Shown one piece after another: positions 1 through 9,713 of a stretch of DNA of 64,000 nt. Source of the DNA: Phymorhynchus buccinoides (taxonomy: Eukaryota; Mollusca; Gastropoda; Neogastropoda; Raphitomidae); NCBI GenBank assembly GCA_017654935.2, contig CM065686.1, positions 27,598,591 to 27,662,590 of the forward strand, read 5' to 3'. The position numbers were made by a program, and so were the translations under genes. How positions within the stretch are numbered: position 1 is the first letter of the stretch; the number at the start of each line of letters is the position of its first letter. The notes beneath the pieces were generated by a model, which saw nothing but the letters and a program-made list of their open reading frames with translations, was not told the DNA's origin and searched no databases.

Positions 1-1013
1 GTTTCGAAACTTACAATGTATATAGGCTCATTTACAAGCGCTATGAGAGCTGATCCAGCATTTATAAAGGTTTTATTTTACAAGAATTCAATGGTATTGG
101 GTCGAAGATCGCCTCGCGGCGATTCGCGTGAGTCATAGTTTTGAGTGCTCCAGTTAATCATTTTTTTGAGGACGAATTTCGCAGCCCAAATTTTTTTACA
201 GTAGATTAACTCTTTCGCATCGCAACGATTTTGAATTATTAAAAAAACTCACAAATCACTCCAGCCATACACACAAACAAAACATACATAAACAAAAGGA
301 GAAATGAAAGAAGATTACGGGTTTTTACTTCAAGTTTAGACATAGTAAAGTGGTAGATCAGACTTTTTTTTATATATAGACTTTGTACAGAAAAACTCTC
401 TACACCGATTAGTTTTCCCCACAACCACTACAAACGCAAAGTCAGAGGCAAAATTGTGGTCTAAGGGAGCGAAGCGAGTTTAGAAGTGACACAGATTTAT
501 TTCCCTTGAAGCAAATGCATCAAATTGACAGCTACCTATTAATTCCGGACATATATAGCTGGAACGACTTGAATGAGTTAATTTGCACTTTACATAAATG
601 CATTGCATTTTTCGTCCCCATCCCCCACCCCTCCTCCCATTGTTCATACTCTCTTTTTGGTCTAAGAGTTGTGTGTGCTGGCTTTAGTGTTGTTGTTTGG
701 CCACTCAGAAAGGTGCTTAAAAGTGCAATAGTGTATGCACCATTTGAACGGGGTAGGAGAGAAATGGACAGAATGAAGGGACAGAAACAGGACAGGACAG
801 GAGATAAGAGAAAGAGACAGGCAAAAAAGAAATTATGCATCTTCGCTTTCAAGGTACCTCAATGCTTTCAATTCGCGAGACACCGACTGGGACTTGTGCT
901 TTGGCATGGCTAAATATTGCACTGTTTGCTTAAGTGACAACTGTCAATCACTGAAAGACTTAATGTGATTTTATCCCCCCTCTCCCCCTCTCATCCCCCC
1001 CCCCAAATGCAAA
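1..1013. other. Left edge, no gene recognised
   Basis: AT-rich non-coding sequence with short purine and cytosine runs. Small open frames here have no recognisable domain. If the adenylyl cyclase gene continues left, this is intron. Confidence 0.5.
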
Positions 1014-1662
1014 CAGGGTTCGTACAGATCTGTGTCCAAAAAATTCCAGGACTTTTCCAGGACCAGTTTACTAAATTTCAAGGACTCAATCTGGCATACC
1101 GGTCAATGTTGGTTTCGTTCCCGCCTGAGTTGCTTGTGCTTCTGGCCTTGACAATGGCTTTTTAAAGCACTCTCGCCCATGCTGGTGATGTCAAAGTTCT
1201 TTTTGCATACTGTGCAATTAGCTTTCAGTTTTGAACCATGTGTTGACGGAGCTAACCAGCTCTGATATTCTTTTTTTTTTTTGCAGCCAAACATCGTTGA
1301 ACATAATTATGCAGTCTCCTTTCCCCATTTTACTGGAAGACGGAAGTACAGTAAAGGGAAGTAATTTCAGGGGCAGACAACTCGAACAAATGTCGTCTGC
1401 TATGACTGCGATATCAGTATGACCTTGAAAGTTTTTTTTTTTTTTCATTTGAATTTAGTTTTAACCTTCAATATTTTCTGTGGAGGACAGATTTTGACTG
1501 ATGGATTGAGATTAAGGACATAGTCAGACGATTTTGAAAATTCCAGGACTTTTCCAGGAGTTTGGGGCCTTTGCTGTTTTTCAATCACTTTTCAAGCCCT
1601 GGAAAAGGCCATGTAAATTTTCCAGTACTTTTCAAGGTTTCAAGGACCCTGTACAAACCCTG
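1014..1662 (-). mobile_element. Short hAT-type DNA transposon remnant with terminal inverted repeats
   Basis: The left end reads CAGGGTTCGTACAG (1014-1027). The right end (1649-1662) is its reverse complement with one mismatch. Subterminal runs of TTCCAGGACTTTTCCAGG occur near both ends in the same orientation. At 649 bp it is far too short to encode a transposase, but it contains a BED-like zinc finger on the minus strand, so it looks like a deletion derivative of a larger hAT-like element. No clean 8-bp target duplication is visible at the flanks. It lies within or beside the adenylyl cyclase gene on the same strand. The family assignment rests on the TIR style and the zinc finger and is an inference. 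Confidence 0.6.
1103..1294 (-). pseudogene. BED-type zinc-finger fragment of a transposase
   Basis: A 63-codon open frame. A C-x2-C pair is followed about 20 residues later by an H-x5-H pair, with the spacing and the G-x-x-A-L-x-x-H context typical of BED/TTF-like fingers at the N-terminus of hAT transposases. No catalytic RNase H-fold region follows, so this is the DNA-binding piece left after an internal deletion. It sits wholly inside the 1014-1662 inverted-repeat element. Confidence 0.55.
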
Positions 1663-2305
1663 TATTGAACACTATGCTCAAACAGTAGAGTGAGCATCAT
1701 CTTTTAAAAAAGGGGGTGGGCGTCTGCACAACTTTTGGCTAAAAGTGGGAGGTGGATGTTTACTGGGTACTGGGCGTTTGCTAGGGATTTTACGGTACTG
1801 GTAAAATTTAAAAAAAAACGGTTCAAAGGAAAAAAACGGGTTCAGATTTTTTTAACCGGTTCTCAGCTCTACATACAAGCTCATGCAATTGTTTTACTGA
1901 CGGTGACAATTCTGTCTTAAAAGATTAATTACCGCAGTTGCTTCCCATACACAGAGAAATGAAATACCTAAAGGCTCAAGTGAGCCAAAACAAACACCTC
2001 TTGGAGAGTCATAAAAACAAACTCTTTCACACACACTCTCTCTCTCCAATATATGGGCATAACCTGACTATTCATTCACCTGACTTCTGATCCAAAAGTC
2101 CTGACTCACCCACTCTCACTCTCTCTCTCAGGGTGTATGCATGTGTGGGTGGGTGGGTATGGGAATGTGCATATGTGAAGGAAGCTGTATACTTGGAAGG
2201 AAAAAGAGTCGTAGGAATAGGAATATTGTGTTACAACTTTCACCTACATTCCAAGTCTGTCTACCTTGATTATTGGAATGTCTTTCTATGTCTTTCTCAC
2301 TTTAC
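1663..2305. other. Presumed intron, no gene seen
   Basis: AT-rich sequence with short TC/CA-rich patches at about 2030-2130. Nothing coding was recognised. By position it is the intron 3' of the adenylyl cyclase exon at 2306-2426. Confidence 0.45.
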
Positions 2306-2426
2306 TGACCAATGGAACAAAGGAGACGCAGAAGAGAGCCAGCACGGAGAGGGTGGTGATGGCGTGGTTCATCCAGCGATACATCGCCACTGCCGTCGAC
2401 AGCGCCCTCACTCCTTTCGGGGTACA
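2306..2426 (-). CDS. ADCY5/6-like: Adenylyl cyclase exon: linker and membrane helix of the second TM block
   Basis: A 121-nt exon bounded on the minus strand by an acceptor ending TACAG and a donor GTAAAG. It starts in phase 0 and ends in phase 1. It encodes CTPKGVRALSTAVAMYRW, then about 20 hydrophobic residues ending near FVPLV, a membrane helix. The L-S-x-x-V-x-x-x-R pattern before the helix matches the loop and helix after TM8 in class III membrane adenylyl cyclases of the type 5/6 group. The preceding exon (7716-7800) ends in phase 0, so the join is in frame. Later exons (remaining helices and the C2 catalytic domain) are not recognised to the left. Two truncated copies of its 5' half lie just upstream. 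Confidence 0.75.
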
Positions 2427-2522
2427 CTGTATTCAGGCACAGACAGCGACACAAACATATACAAACGCATGCAAAAATGCATGGCACATTCCATTCTTTC
2501 TCTCTCTTTCACAAACATTCAT

Positions 2523-2576
2523 TCAGCGATACATCACCACAGCCGTCAACAGCGCTCTCACCCCTTTAGGGGTACA
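2523..2576 (-). pseudogene. Partial duplicate of adenylyl cyclase exon (copy 2)
   Basis: A 54-nt copy of the first 18 codons of the exon at 2306-2426, including the acceptor TACAG directly upstream. The TGG codon of the real exon is TGA here, and homology ends at once. Two of the other differences from the real exon change an amino acid (Ser to Leu, Ala to Val). No donor follows, so splicing into this acceptor would give a short reading frame ending in a stop. Confidence 0.65.
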
Positions 2577-2662
2577 CTGTATTCAGGCACACACAGAGAC
2601 ACAAACTTCATATACAAACGCAAGCAAAAATGCATGGCACACGCGCATACACAAATATTCAT

Positions 2663-2716
2663 TCAGCGATACATGGCCACAGCCGTTGACAGGGCTCTCA
2701 CTCCTTTAGGGGTACA
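2663..2716 (-). pseudogene. Partial duplicate of adenylyl cyclase exon (copy 3)
   Basis: A second 54-nt copy of the exon's first 18 codons, with acceptor CTGCAG. Against the real exon, every difference before the last codon is synonymous; the last codon is TGA instead of TGG. The copies are separated by CA/TG-rich spacers, so the three form a short tandem array with unequal periods (about 150 and 140 bp). Confidence 0.65.
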
Positions 2717-3759
2717 CTGCAGACATGCACAGACATGTACACATACTGCAATTTTCAGACTAGAAGGCATTCTTTTTCTCCAATTTTGACCTAAGCGCCT
2801 AATATACGAGGGCACGCTATATGTGGACAAAAAGATGAGAAGAGGGAGGCAAAGACTGCTGTGCAACATACACTAGACATAGAAAATGTTCCTGAGTTGC
2901 TGATACTATGGATACTCACTTTAAAATCCTTCAAAATCCCTATTATCGTCCGAGATACTGTCCAACAGATGCCATAACCCTTAGTTGGACGTAAAAATTG
3001 TCGTTGTACTTGTAGAGCTTTAAATACAATGTACCATAATTCTAGGGGGGTTGCGTACCCCTCAAAATGACGCAAACAATGATGCAAGCATGACATGATT
3101 TCTCTACAATCTCTACGATTTCAAGAGTGCATACCCAACCAACGTGCAGGCCTGTTAGTACTCTATATCAGTTTTCGTGAAGAAAAGTGCAAACAGGAAG
3201 TCACACAAACGGAACTTCACTGATTTGAAAGGTGAGCATACTCTCATTTATGACTGCAGTAATGGCGGTCAGCAAACTGTTACCAACACCTACGGGTTTC
3301 AATTTATTTTACACACACATGCACACACACAGATACATGCATATCCATGAATACACACACACACACATACACACATGCATGCACTCACACACACACACAA
3401 CCAGTGTACTGTTCTCTGCTTGCACATCCATTCAAATGCATACAACCAATTATGCCGCAAAATCTGGCTTGAACGCTTCAATACTTGCACGCAAATACGA
3501 GGTTTAGAGTTCTAAATTTGCATGGCTTTAGGGAGTTGATTGCAAGTAAATGTAACCCATTTGCAATAATGCAAAACTTTTGACGGTCCACTACATTTGT
3601 AAGCAGCGTGTCCCGTAGTCTTATGCACAGCCAACAGCAGCTTAGTGAATCCTAGGAGAAATGCAATGTCAACCACAACGATTGTTTGTACGCTTAATGG
3701 CAACACACACACACAGACACACATTAAAACGTTGAAAAATTAGCGAACTGGACTGAAAA
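2717..3759. other. Presumed intron with CA microsatellite
   Basis: No coding similarity was recognised. A CA-rich microsatellite lies at about 3311-3402. It gives spurious Thr/His-rich and Cys/Val-rich open frames. Confidence 0.5.
3311..3402. repeat. (CA)n microsatellite, interrupted
   Basis: Repeated CA dinucleotides broken by TG, AT and short unique words. Confidence 0.85.
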
Positions 3760-4470
3760 AAATCATATGTCTCTAAATACTACCAAAACAAAATGCATGT
3801 ACCACAAGACAAAAAAGACAGAAAATGAACTCCTCGTTCCCATCATTGTTCATTCAAGATCAAAAGATAGAAGAAGTATCTTCACATAAAGTCTTAGGTG
3901 TTGTTATAGACAAAAATTTATTTTGGTCCAATCATATATCCAATCTTGGGAAACGCATTTCAAAAAGAATATATCAACTTGCAAGAATTTTTAAAAAAAT
4001 TGAATCTTGACGCACGAAAAAGCTTTTTTCATGCACATATCTTATCCCTTATAAATTATGCATCAACTCTTTGGGACAATAGCAGCGAAACAAATCTGAA
4101 ACAATTAAATCGTTTACACAAACGAGCAATAAAATTAATACAGTTGAAGTCCAGTTCACTCACTAAATGTGATTACAAATCTTTAAACATCCTGCCATTT
4201 AAGGAAAGACTGTTATATAACAAATGTGTATGCATGTACAGCGTTGTGAATGGAACAGCCCCTAAAAACATCACCCAAAGATTTGTTAGCGACGAAAGCT
4301 GACATACACACAAAATTTCTTTTCCCAGACCCCGTAATAATCTTTATAAATCTAGTTTCTTGTACTCAGGCTGTACGGCGTGGAACAATTTATCTTTTAA
4401 TTTAAAATCGTGTCCATCAAGACAGACATTTATGAAAGAACTTAAATATCATATGTTAGAAACCCTATGA
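3760..4470 (+). pseudogene. Non-LTR retrotransposon (LINE) reverse transcriptase 3' remnant
   Basis: The open frames give the region just after the RT fingers/palm: LNTTKTKCM, then a VLGVVID segment followed by paired basic and hydrophobic helices (A-R-K-S-F near 4005-4020, then L-I-N-Y-A-S-T-L-W), the usual C-terminal part of Jockey/CR1/L2-type LINE ORF2 proteins. The frame shifts near 3820 and again near 4000, has an in-frame TGA at about 4300, then continues in the same frame to a TGA near 4470. The YxDD active site is absent, so this is a 5'-truncated, decayed insertion. It is antisense to the adenylyl cyclase gene. Confidence 0.7.
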
Positions 4471-4687
4471 ATTAGACTCTAACTTTAGAAAATGAGCACC
4501 TATTCCGTCGGAACATGTCCTTTTAATTGATACTTTACAATTTGTGTACTTTGATTGTTCTTTGCTTTGTTCCATTGTATTTGACCTCCCATTTTTACCA
4601 ATGTCCAGCCCCCCTCCCCCATTTTCACTGATCAGAAATAAATTATTACGTCCTCCGACCTGCATTAAGGCACAAATGGGACATTTG
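4471..4687. other. Spacer between LINE remnant and piggyBac element
   Basis: AT-rich with a C-rich patch. Possibly the LINE 3' UTR. No further feature seen. Confidence 0.4.
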
Positions 4688-4704
4688 TTAACCTTTAGCC
4701 AACC
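4688..4704. repeat. piggyBac left TIR with TTAA
   Basis: 17-bp terminal inverted repeat, identical to the reverse complement of 7105-7121. Confidence 0.85.
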
Positions 4705-5324
4705 AGATTATTTTTCGGTTCTCTATCTCCCATAACCAGATTATTTTCGAGACTGAAAATGTTGCCCACCTGCTCTCTTGGAATTGCTGTCATTTCTGTT
4801 CTATTGCATGTACAGTCTTGAAATTTGCAGTGAATGTAGCTGAATGATTATAGTTTATGGTGGTACTAACCATTTAGTAATTTTTGGCTATTTGCATAGC
4901 CAAAAAAAATCAGATTGGCTTGCCCAAAAAATGCAGGCACCCTACCTACTTTCAGAGGTTGTACTGTCCATGCTATTGCTTATACACTGCTCAAATTTGG
5001 AGGTTATATAGATACATGAATAAGCTTTACTATAATATCAACCTTTTTTGTATTTTGTGAATATTTTCATGGTGAAAAAAATAAATTGATGACGTCACGA
5101 AAAAATGCGGAAAAAAACGTGCACCCCTACCTACTTCAAGTGGCTGTAGCTCCTAAGGTACTGCTTGTAGAGGCATATAATAGAAATGAAAATGCAGGCA
5201 AATGAATGCAGATTACAATATCAAACATTCTGGGGTTTGTGTATGTTTGCATGCTGCAAAATGACAAAACATGACAAAACAAAACAAAACAAAACAACGA
5301 AAAATGAAAAACATTTTCCTACCA

Positions 5325-7021
5325 TTAGGAGTCATGCAAGTCTGGGGTACACCTGGTCTTGAAATTCACCATGGTATGGTATCTAGTGAAGCAGGGGTAT
5401 GGGCAGAGAGGTACTCGGCATTTTGAGCACATGAAGGTTGTCTGGTGACGCTTGAAATCCCGATCAGAACAGACAGTGCAATCGGGCCGAGAATGCTTCC
5501 GACTAGCCAGGCGCTTGTCTGTGATGACCACAGTGTGCTCCATGTTCACCATTCTGTCAGGAGGATTATCAACTGGTCTGCCTCTTCTTGCACCTACACC
5601 AGACTCGTAGCCTCCCAGAAGCTGGTGAACAATCTGCAGACGGAACTTTTGGGCACAAACACGCCCCTCATGCTTGTGCCGCCAGATCACAAGAGCATTG
5701 CAAAAACATACCTCAAGGAGGTAGAAGAAGACCTTTTTCCACCACTTCTTGCTCTTGTGAAGAACCATATAGAATGACATGGCCTTGTCAGCTCTATCAA
5801 CCCCACCCATGTGCTTGGAATAGGCCTGAACAGCACAGGGTTTTCTGCACAACACGCATGTGGCCAGCATCACGTTTTGACCTGACCTCCTTCCTGAAAG
5901 TCTCTCCAGAGTGAGCACTGGTCATCACATTGACAGCTCTCTTGTCATACCAGGCAATGAACAGAGTGTGGCCAACTCTCTCTGTGATGGGCACCTCACC
6001 TGCACGAGGTTTGGCATCCTTGATGCCTTGAGCCTGAAAGTGCCGCAAGCGCCCATTTCATTCTGGGCTAGCTCATCGAAAAGGGGGCCAGAACTGAAGA
6101 AATTGTCCATGTACAGGACATGCCCCTTGTTATAGAGTGGCTCAGCAAGATTGGCAACCACCCTATGAGTCAGCCCAACATCCTGAAGAACCCGAGCAAT
6201 CACCTCCTTGCCAAGATACAACTTCCAATTCACATGTAGCCAGATTTCGAATCAGCCAGACCCCACGCCTTGAGACCCCACTTGGTTGGCTTGTTGGGCA
6301 TGTATATAAGAAGATTTGTTCTGCCCTTGAATGGGATCATGCTCTCATCAATAGAAATTTCCTTTGATGGAGCATAATAGCTCTGCCACAAAGGAACCAG
6401 AAGCTCAAAGAGGGGACGAACTTTGTGTACCTTGTCATGCTCCGGATGATCTTTGGGTCTGGCAGTGGAATTGTCAGCCAGGTGAAAAAAAGTCAGAATA
6501 GCCTGGAACCTATTCCTTGACATGATCGTCCTGAACCCTGGCATTTCAAGATAATGATCTGTAGACCAGTACAGCTCATATGAAGAGCGCTGAGAAATCC
6601 CCATGAGAAGCAAAATGGAAATGAACGCCTTCATCTCATCAAACTTGACTTCCTTCCACTGACTGACTCGCGAGTGAACCGATGCATCAGCACCTCGAAC
6701 TCGTGCTATGTCGGCAGCATACCGGTTTGTTTCAGCAACAAACAGATCAATGACAGCATCATTGATGAATAAACGAAACAACTCAGCTTCAGAAATATCA
6801 TCTGGAACATTGAGAGGACCGTACTCTGAATCGAAATCTCGAAGCCAGTCATGATCGTAACCATCCGAAACTTCACCATCATTCTCATCAGAATCACTCT
6901 CGTCACTCGATTCAACCCTTTCTGCATCACGAATCCTTTCCCTCTCTGCCCTATCAGCCACATGTTGCTCGATTGTTTCATTTAGCTTGGTTGTAGTCCA
7001 GAGATTCGGCAATACGCTCAA
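5325..7021 (-). pseudogene. piggyBac transposase, frameshifted
   Basis: Reading leftward from 7021, an acidic Ser/Asp/Glu-rich N-terminus (about residues 30-60) is followed by the piggyBac core. The first catalytic Asp lies in SIDESMIPFKGR, the second in YMDNFFSS, the third in GGVDRADK. A C-terminal Cys/His-rich zinc-binding region (C-x2-C, then C-x2-C, then further Cys and His) ends at the stop near 5325. All three Asp are intact. The frame breaks at least three times: a one-base loss near 6232 after KSGYM, one near 6040, and one near 5850-5910. The family cuts and pastes DNA at TTAA. Total coding span (about 1.7 kb) is normal for the family, so the gene is nearly full length but disabled. 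The ATG at 7021 is the first in the long frame. Confidence 0.9.
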
Positions 7022-7042
7022 GCGCTGAGTGACACTCTCTCT

Positions 7043-7106
7043 GCGCAGAATTGCGCCTCCGGCTGTGGAAGATAACTACGCTCTCGGCGCAGAATTGCGC
7101 CTCCGG
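7043..7106. repeat. Subterminal direct repeats of the piggyBac element
   Basis: GCGCAGAATTGCGCCTCCGG occurs at 7043-7062 and again at 7087-7106. Each copy contains a short palindrome (GCGCAGAATTGCGC). Paired repeats just inside the TIR are candidate transposase-binding sites; that role is inferred. Confidence 0.7.
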
Positions 7107-7121
7107 TTGGCTAAAGGTTAA
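7105..7121. repeat. piggyBac right TIR with TTAA
   Basis: 17-bp terminal inverted repeat matching the left end at 4688-4704. Confidence 0.85.
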
Positions 7122-7322
7122 TATGGGTGATGGGGGAGAAAAAGAAATGGGGAAGGGACAACCCTCTCTCTCTCTCTCTCTCAATAGAGTTATTTCAATG
7201 TGTTATATTATTAGGCTAATGTTTAGTACTTTGCAATGTTTTGTTTTGCATGTTCAGTTATTTTTCGAGTTGCTTTCGTATTACTTTTCATTCTGAGGAC
7301 AGGATGAAAAAAAGCTGTCAAG

Positions 7323-7381
7323 CTTATTCCTTTATCCTCAATAAAGATCATTTTGACTTGACTTGACTCGACTTGACACAC
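7323..7381 (+). repeat. Dispersed repeat tail (CAATAAAGAT...TTGACTTGACTTGA)
   Basis: CCTCAATAAAGATCATTTTGACTTGACTTGACTCGACTTGA resembles the 3' tail of a SINE or LINE, ending in a TTGAC/CTTGA simple repeat. A reverse-complement copy of the same words occurs at about 33608-33650. Confidence 0.45.
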
Positions 7382-7553
7382 ACACTTTTCAGCAATCTTC
7401 CACATTAAAGCATGATAAAAGACACTGCTAAATAGCATTTTCACTTATAATTAAAAATATGCACACTGAAAATAGACAATTAAAATCTAAGCATCGACAT
7501 ATAGGCGAGTAGCCACTACTGAGAATAAATAAGAGCGAGTAGGAAAGAGTGAG

Positions 7554-7704
<151 letters not shown>

Positions 7705-7715
7705 AGGCCACCTAC

Positions 7716-7800
7716 CTGACATGTTTCAGATACAGCTAGCAAAAACAAAAAGAAGATGATGCCAAAACACCCAGCAAAAAGTCCAACCATCAATGTACTT
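7716..7800 (-). CDS. ADCY5/6-like: Adenylyl cyclase exon: one membrane helix (second TM block)
   Basis: An 85-nt exon between acceptor TTTGCAG and donor GTAGGT on the minus strand. It starts with one base that completes an Arg codon begun in the upstream exon, then encodes STLMVGLFAG followed by a hydrophobic stretch ending LLAVSETCQ in phase 0. Joined to the exon at 9349-9446 it gives TIIPRSTLM, closely similar to the link between the first two helices of the second membrane domain in type 5/6 adenylyl cyclases. The protein makes cAMP from ATP at the plasma membrane; these helices anchor and orient the two catalytic halves. The adjacent large GA tract could affect donor use. Confidence 0.75.
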
Positions 7801-7864
7801 CTGCAAACATAAAGCATTTATTAAGACAACTTTCATAGCGCCTAATCTTTAAGCTCTAAGCGCT

Positions 7865-7954
7865 AAGTTTCTACCTCCTAAGCACCTTTTCCTTCGCCCT
7901 TTCTGTCAGCATCCCTTTCATGCTTGACCTACTCAAAGGGAAGCACTTCCAAAA
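7865..7954. repeat. 90-bp direct repeat, copy 1
   Basis: From AAGTTTCTACCTCCTAAGCA to AAGCACTTCC, nearly identical to 9624-9713. It lies just upstream (in gene sense) of exon 7716-7800. Confidence 0.9.
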
Positions 7955-8674
7955 GCATGCACAAATACAAACACATGCGATGTGCACAAACAAACACTAA
8001 TGCAAACAAACACACATACACAGACATTGACGCTAACATATTCATGTATGTTACACCCAATCTGTGAAACCATTTTGCCTATTTCATGAACTAGGCAATT
8101 TCACTGATTGGGTGCAACACACATGCACAAAATATATTTTCTCATGCACAAGATCTGCCCATTTCATGAAAATGAAACACACACACACAAGCACACATCA
8201 GATTAGCAATCAGCAACTTATGATAAAAAAAATTTTAATGGAAATTTCACATTGAGAAACTCTTTGGATAGTGTTATACCTGAATCTGAATTTTCCGGTG
8301 CGCTACCCCTCCGGATGCTTACACAATGTTGTGCAACGCAGCAGGGATGAAAATAAAATGAAAACAAAACTAAACTAAAAACAACAGAAACCAAAGGAAC
8401 TAAAAATTGAGGTCTCCCTAGCATTTCACGACTCGTAAACACACACACACACACCTTGGGCTACCAAGCACCAAATCAACTAAAACTGTGGCAATCCTCA
8501 TGCAAATCCTTTCAGGGTGGTTTTTTTCTTTACCTAAAAGCAAACCAATACAAACCAAAAAACACACAAGTTAAAGTAAAAAAAAAGAACAAAACTGAGC
8601 CTGAACGAACCCCTCTTAGCTGGTCATAGGCAATGGGCGTTGAGGGATTAAGTAGACTAAATAGTAAATAAATT
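7955..8674. other. Intron, no gene seen
   Basis: AT-rich with scattered CA-rich words (about 7965-8030, 8170-8200, 8435-8455). Nothing else recognised. Confidence 0.5.
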
Positions 8675-8851
8675 GATTGTGTATGTGTGTGCGTGCGTGT
8701 GTGTGCGCATGCGTGTGTGCGCATGCGTGTGTGCGTGCGCAAGTGCTTATGTTGATCCATGTCTGTCTGTATGTGTGTGTGTGTATGTGCATGTATGTGT
8801 GTGTGTGCATGTGTGTGTCTGTGTGTATGTGCGCAAGTATTTATGTTGATC

Positions 8852-8918
<67 letters not shown>

Positions 8919-8936
8919 GTGCGCGTGCATATGGTT
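8675..8936. repeat. (TG)n/(TGCG)n microsatellite
   Basis: Compound TG-rich tract, with an uninterrupted (GT)n at about 8853-8914. A phrase near 8740-8765 (GCAAGTGCTTATGTTGATCCATG) recurs near 8830-8855, so the array also has a longer internal duplication. Confidence 0.95.
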
Positions 8937-9235
8937 TTTTTACACATGCAGAAACTCATCCACAATCCCATCCACTTGTTTCTTATATGAATGAATGGGG
9001 TTTCTGTATGGAATTTGCAGATTACAGATCTAATGTACACAAGCCCTAAATCTGAGTCTTCATCTGATTAAGAAAAAGTCCTGAGCAAAACAAAACAAGA
9101 AGGTTGGGAAAGTAGAGAGAGACAAAGAAAGAAAGAAAAAAAGAGAAAGAGAGAACAAACGAACGAACAAAATGTTATTTATTCAGGGTAGCGAGATAAG
9201 CTAATTAAAGACATCTTTTGCCACTCAGCCCTGAT

Positions 9236-9248
9236 GAGAGAGAGAGAT

Positions 9249-9304
<56 letters not shown>
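9236..9304. repeat. (GA)n microsatellite
   Basis: GA repeats about 45 bp from the donor of exon 9349-9446, again on its 3' intronic side. Confidence 0.95.
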
Positions 9305-9309
<5 letters not shown>

Positions 9310-9348
9310 TTTGTGAGCAGTTATGAGAGAGACTAAAGGGCTCATTAC

Positions 9349-9446
9349 CTGGGGATAATGGTGAGCTGAACGGTAAAAATACACAGCATCATTAAGTTGA
9401 CACAGGCCAGGTGGGAACTGATCATCGTGTCACGCATCTTAGAAAA
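9349..9446 (-). CDS. ADCY5/6-like: Adenylyl cyclase exon: first helix of the second TM block
   Basis: A 98-nt exon between acceptor CTTTCAG and donor GTAATG on the minus strand. It starts in phase 0 and ends in phase 2. It encodes FSKMRDTMISSHLACVN followed by a helix ending VQLTIIP. The preceding exon (12000-12153) ends SELEEK, so the join reads LEEKFSKMRD, matching the junction between the C1b tail and the seventh helix in type 5/6 adenylyl cyclases. The next exon supplies the base that completes Arg. Confidence 0.78.
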
Positions 9447-9623
9447 CTGAAAGTAGCAAAAAACCCAGTTTTTTTTATAAAAAAACTCGAAAAATGATTT
9501 TTGGGGATCAAATAAATTATCTTACTATCACAATGATATACAGCATCTTACAGAAGTGGAAATGCATCATTAGTTGGAACAAATGTCATTCATTCTTGAA
9601 GAAGAGCCTAAAGCTCATAGTTG

Positions 9624-9713
9624 AAGTTTCTACCTCCTAAGCACCTTTTCCTTCGCCCTTTCTGTCAGCATCCCTTTCATGCTTGACCTACTCAAAGGGA
9701 AGCACTTCTAAAA
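9624..9713. repeat. 90-bp direct repeat, copy 2
   Basis: Near-identical to 7865-7954. It lies upstream in gene sense of exon 9349-9446 and abuts the start of the LINE remnant at 9714. Confidence 0.9.

Larger units (their letters stand above)
4688..7121 (-). mobile_element. piggyBac-type DNA transposon, both ends present, transposase decayed
   Basis: The element is bounded by TTAA at 4688-4691 and 7118-7121, the target site piggyBac duplicates. The first 17 bases inward (TTAACCTTTAGCCAACC) are identical in inverted orientation at the two ends. A minus-strand transposase occupies 5325-7021. About 630 bp of AT-rich non-coding sequence lies between the transposase stop and the left end. It holds a TGACGTCA palindrome near 5089-5097, a run of AAAAC repeats near 5270-5295, and two copies of ACCAGATTATTTT near the left TIR. 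The element sits in an intron of the adenylyl cyclase gene. Frameshifts mean this copy cannot move by itself, but the ends look competent for mobilisation in trans. Confidence 0.9.

Noticed and set aside
506..913. 135-codon frame near the left edge
   Set aside because: No recognisable domain, overlaps an equally long antisense frame, and the composition is that of non-coding DNA.
8677..9049. Cys/Val- and Thr/His-rich open frames over TG/CA repeats (also 3232-3507, 13071-13736, 30200-30457)
   Set aside because: Dinucleotide repeats lack stops in all frames. No domain, no conserved start.
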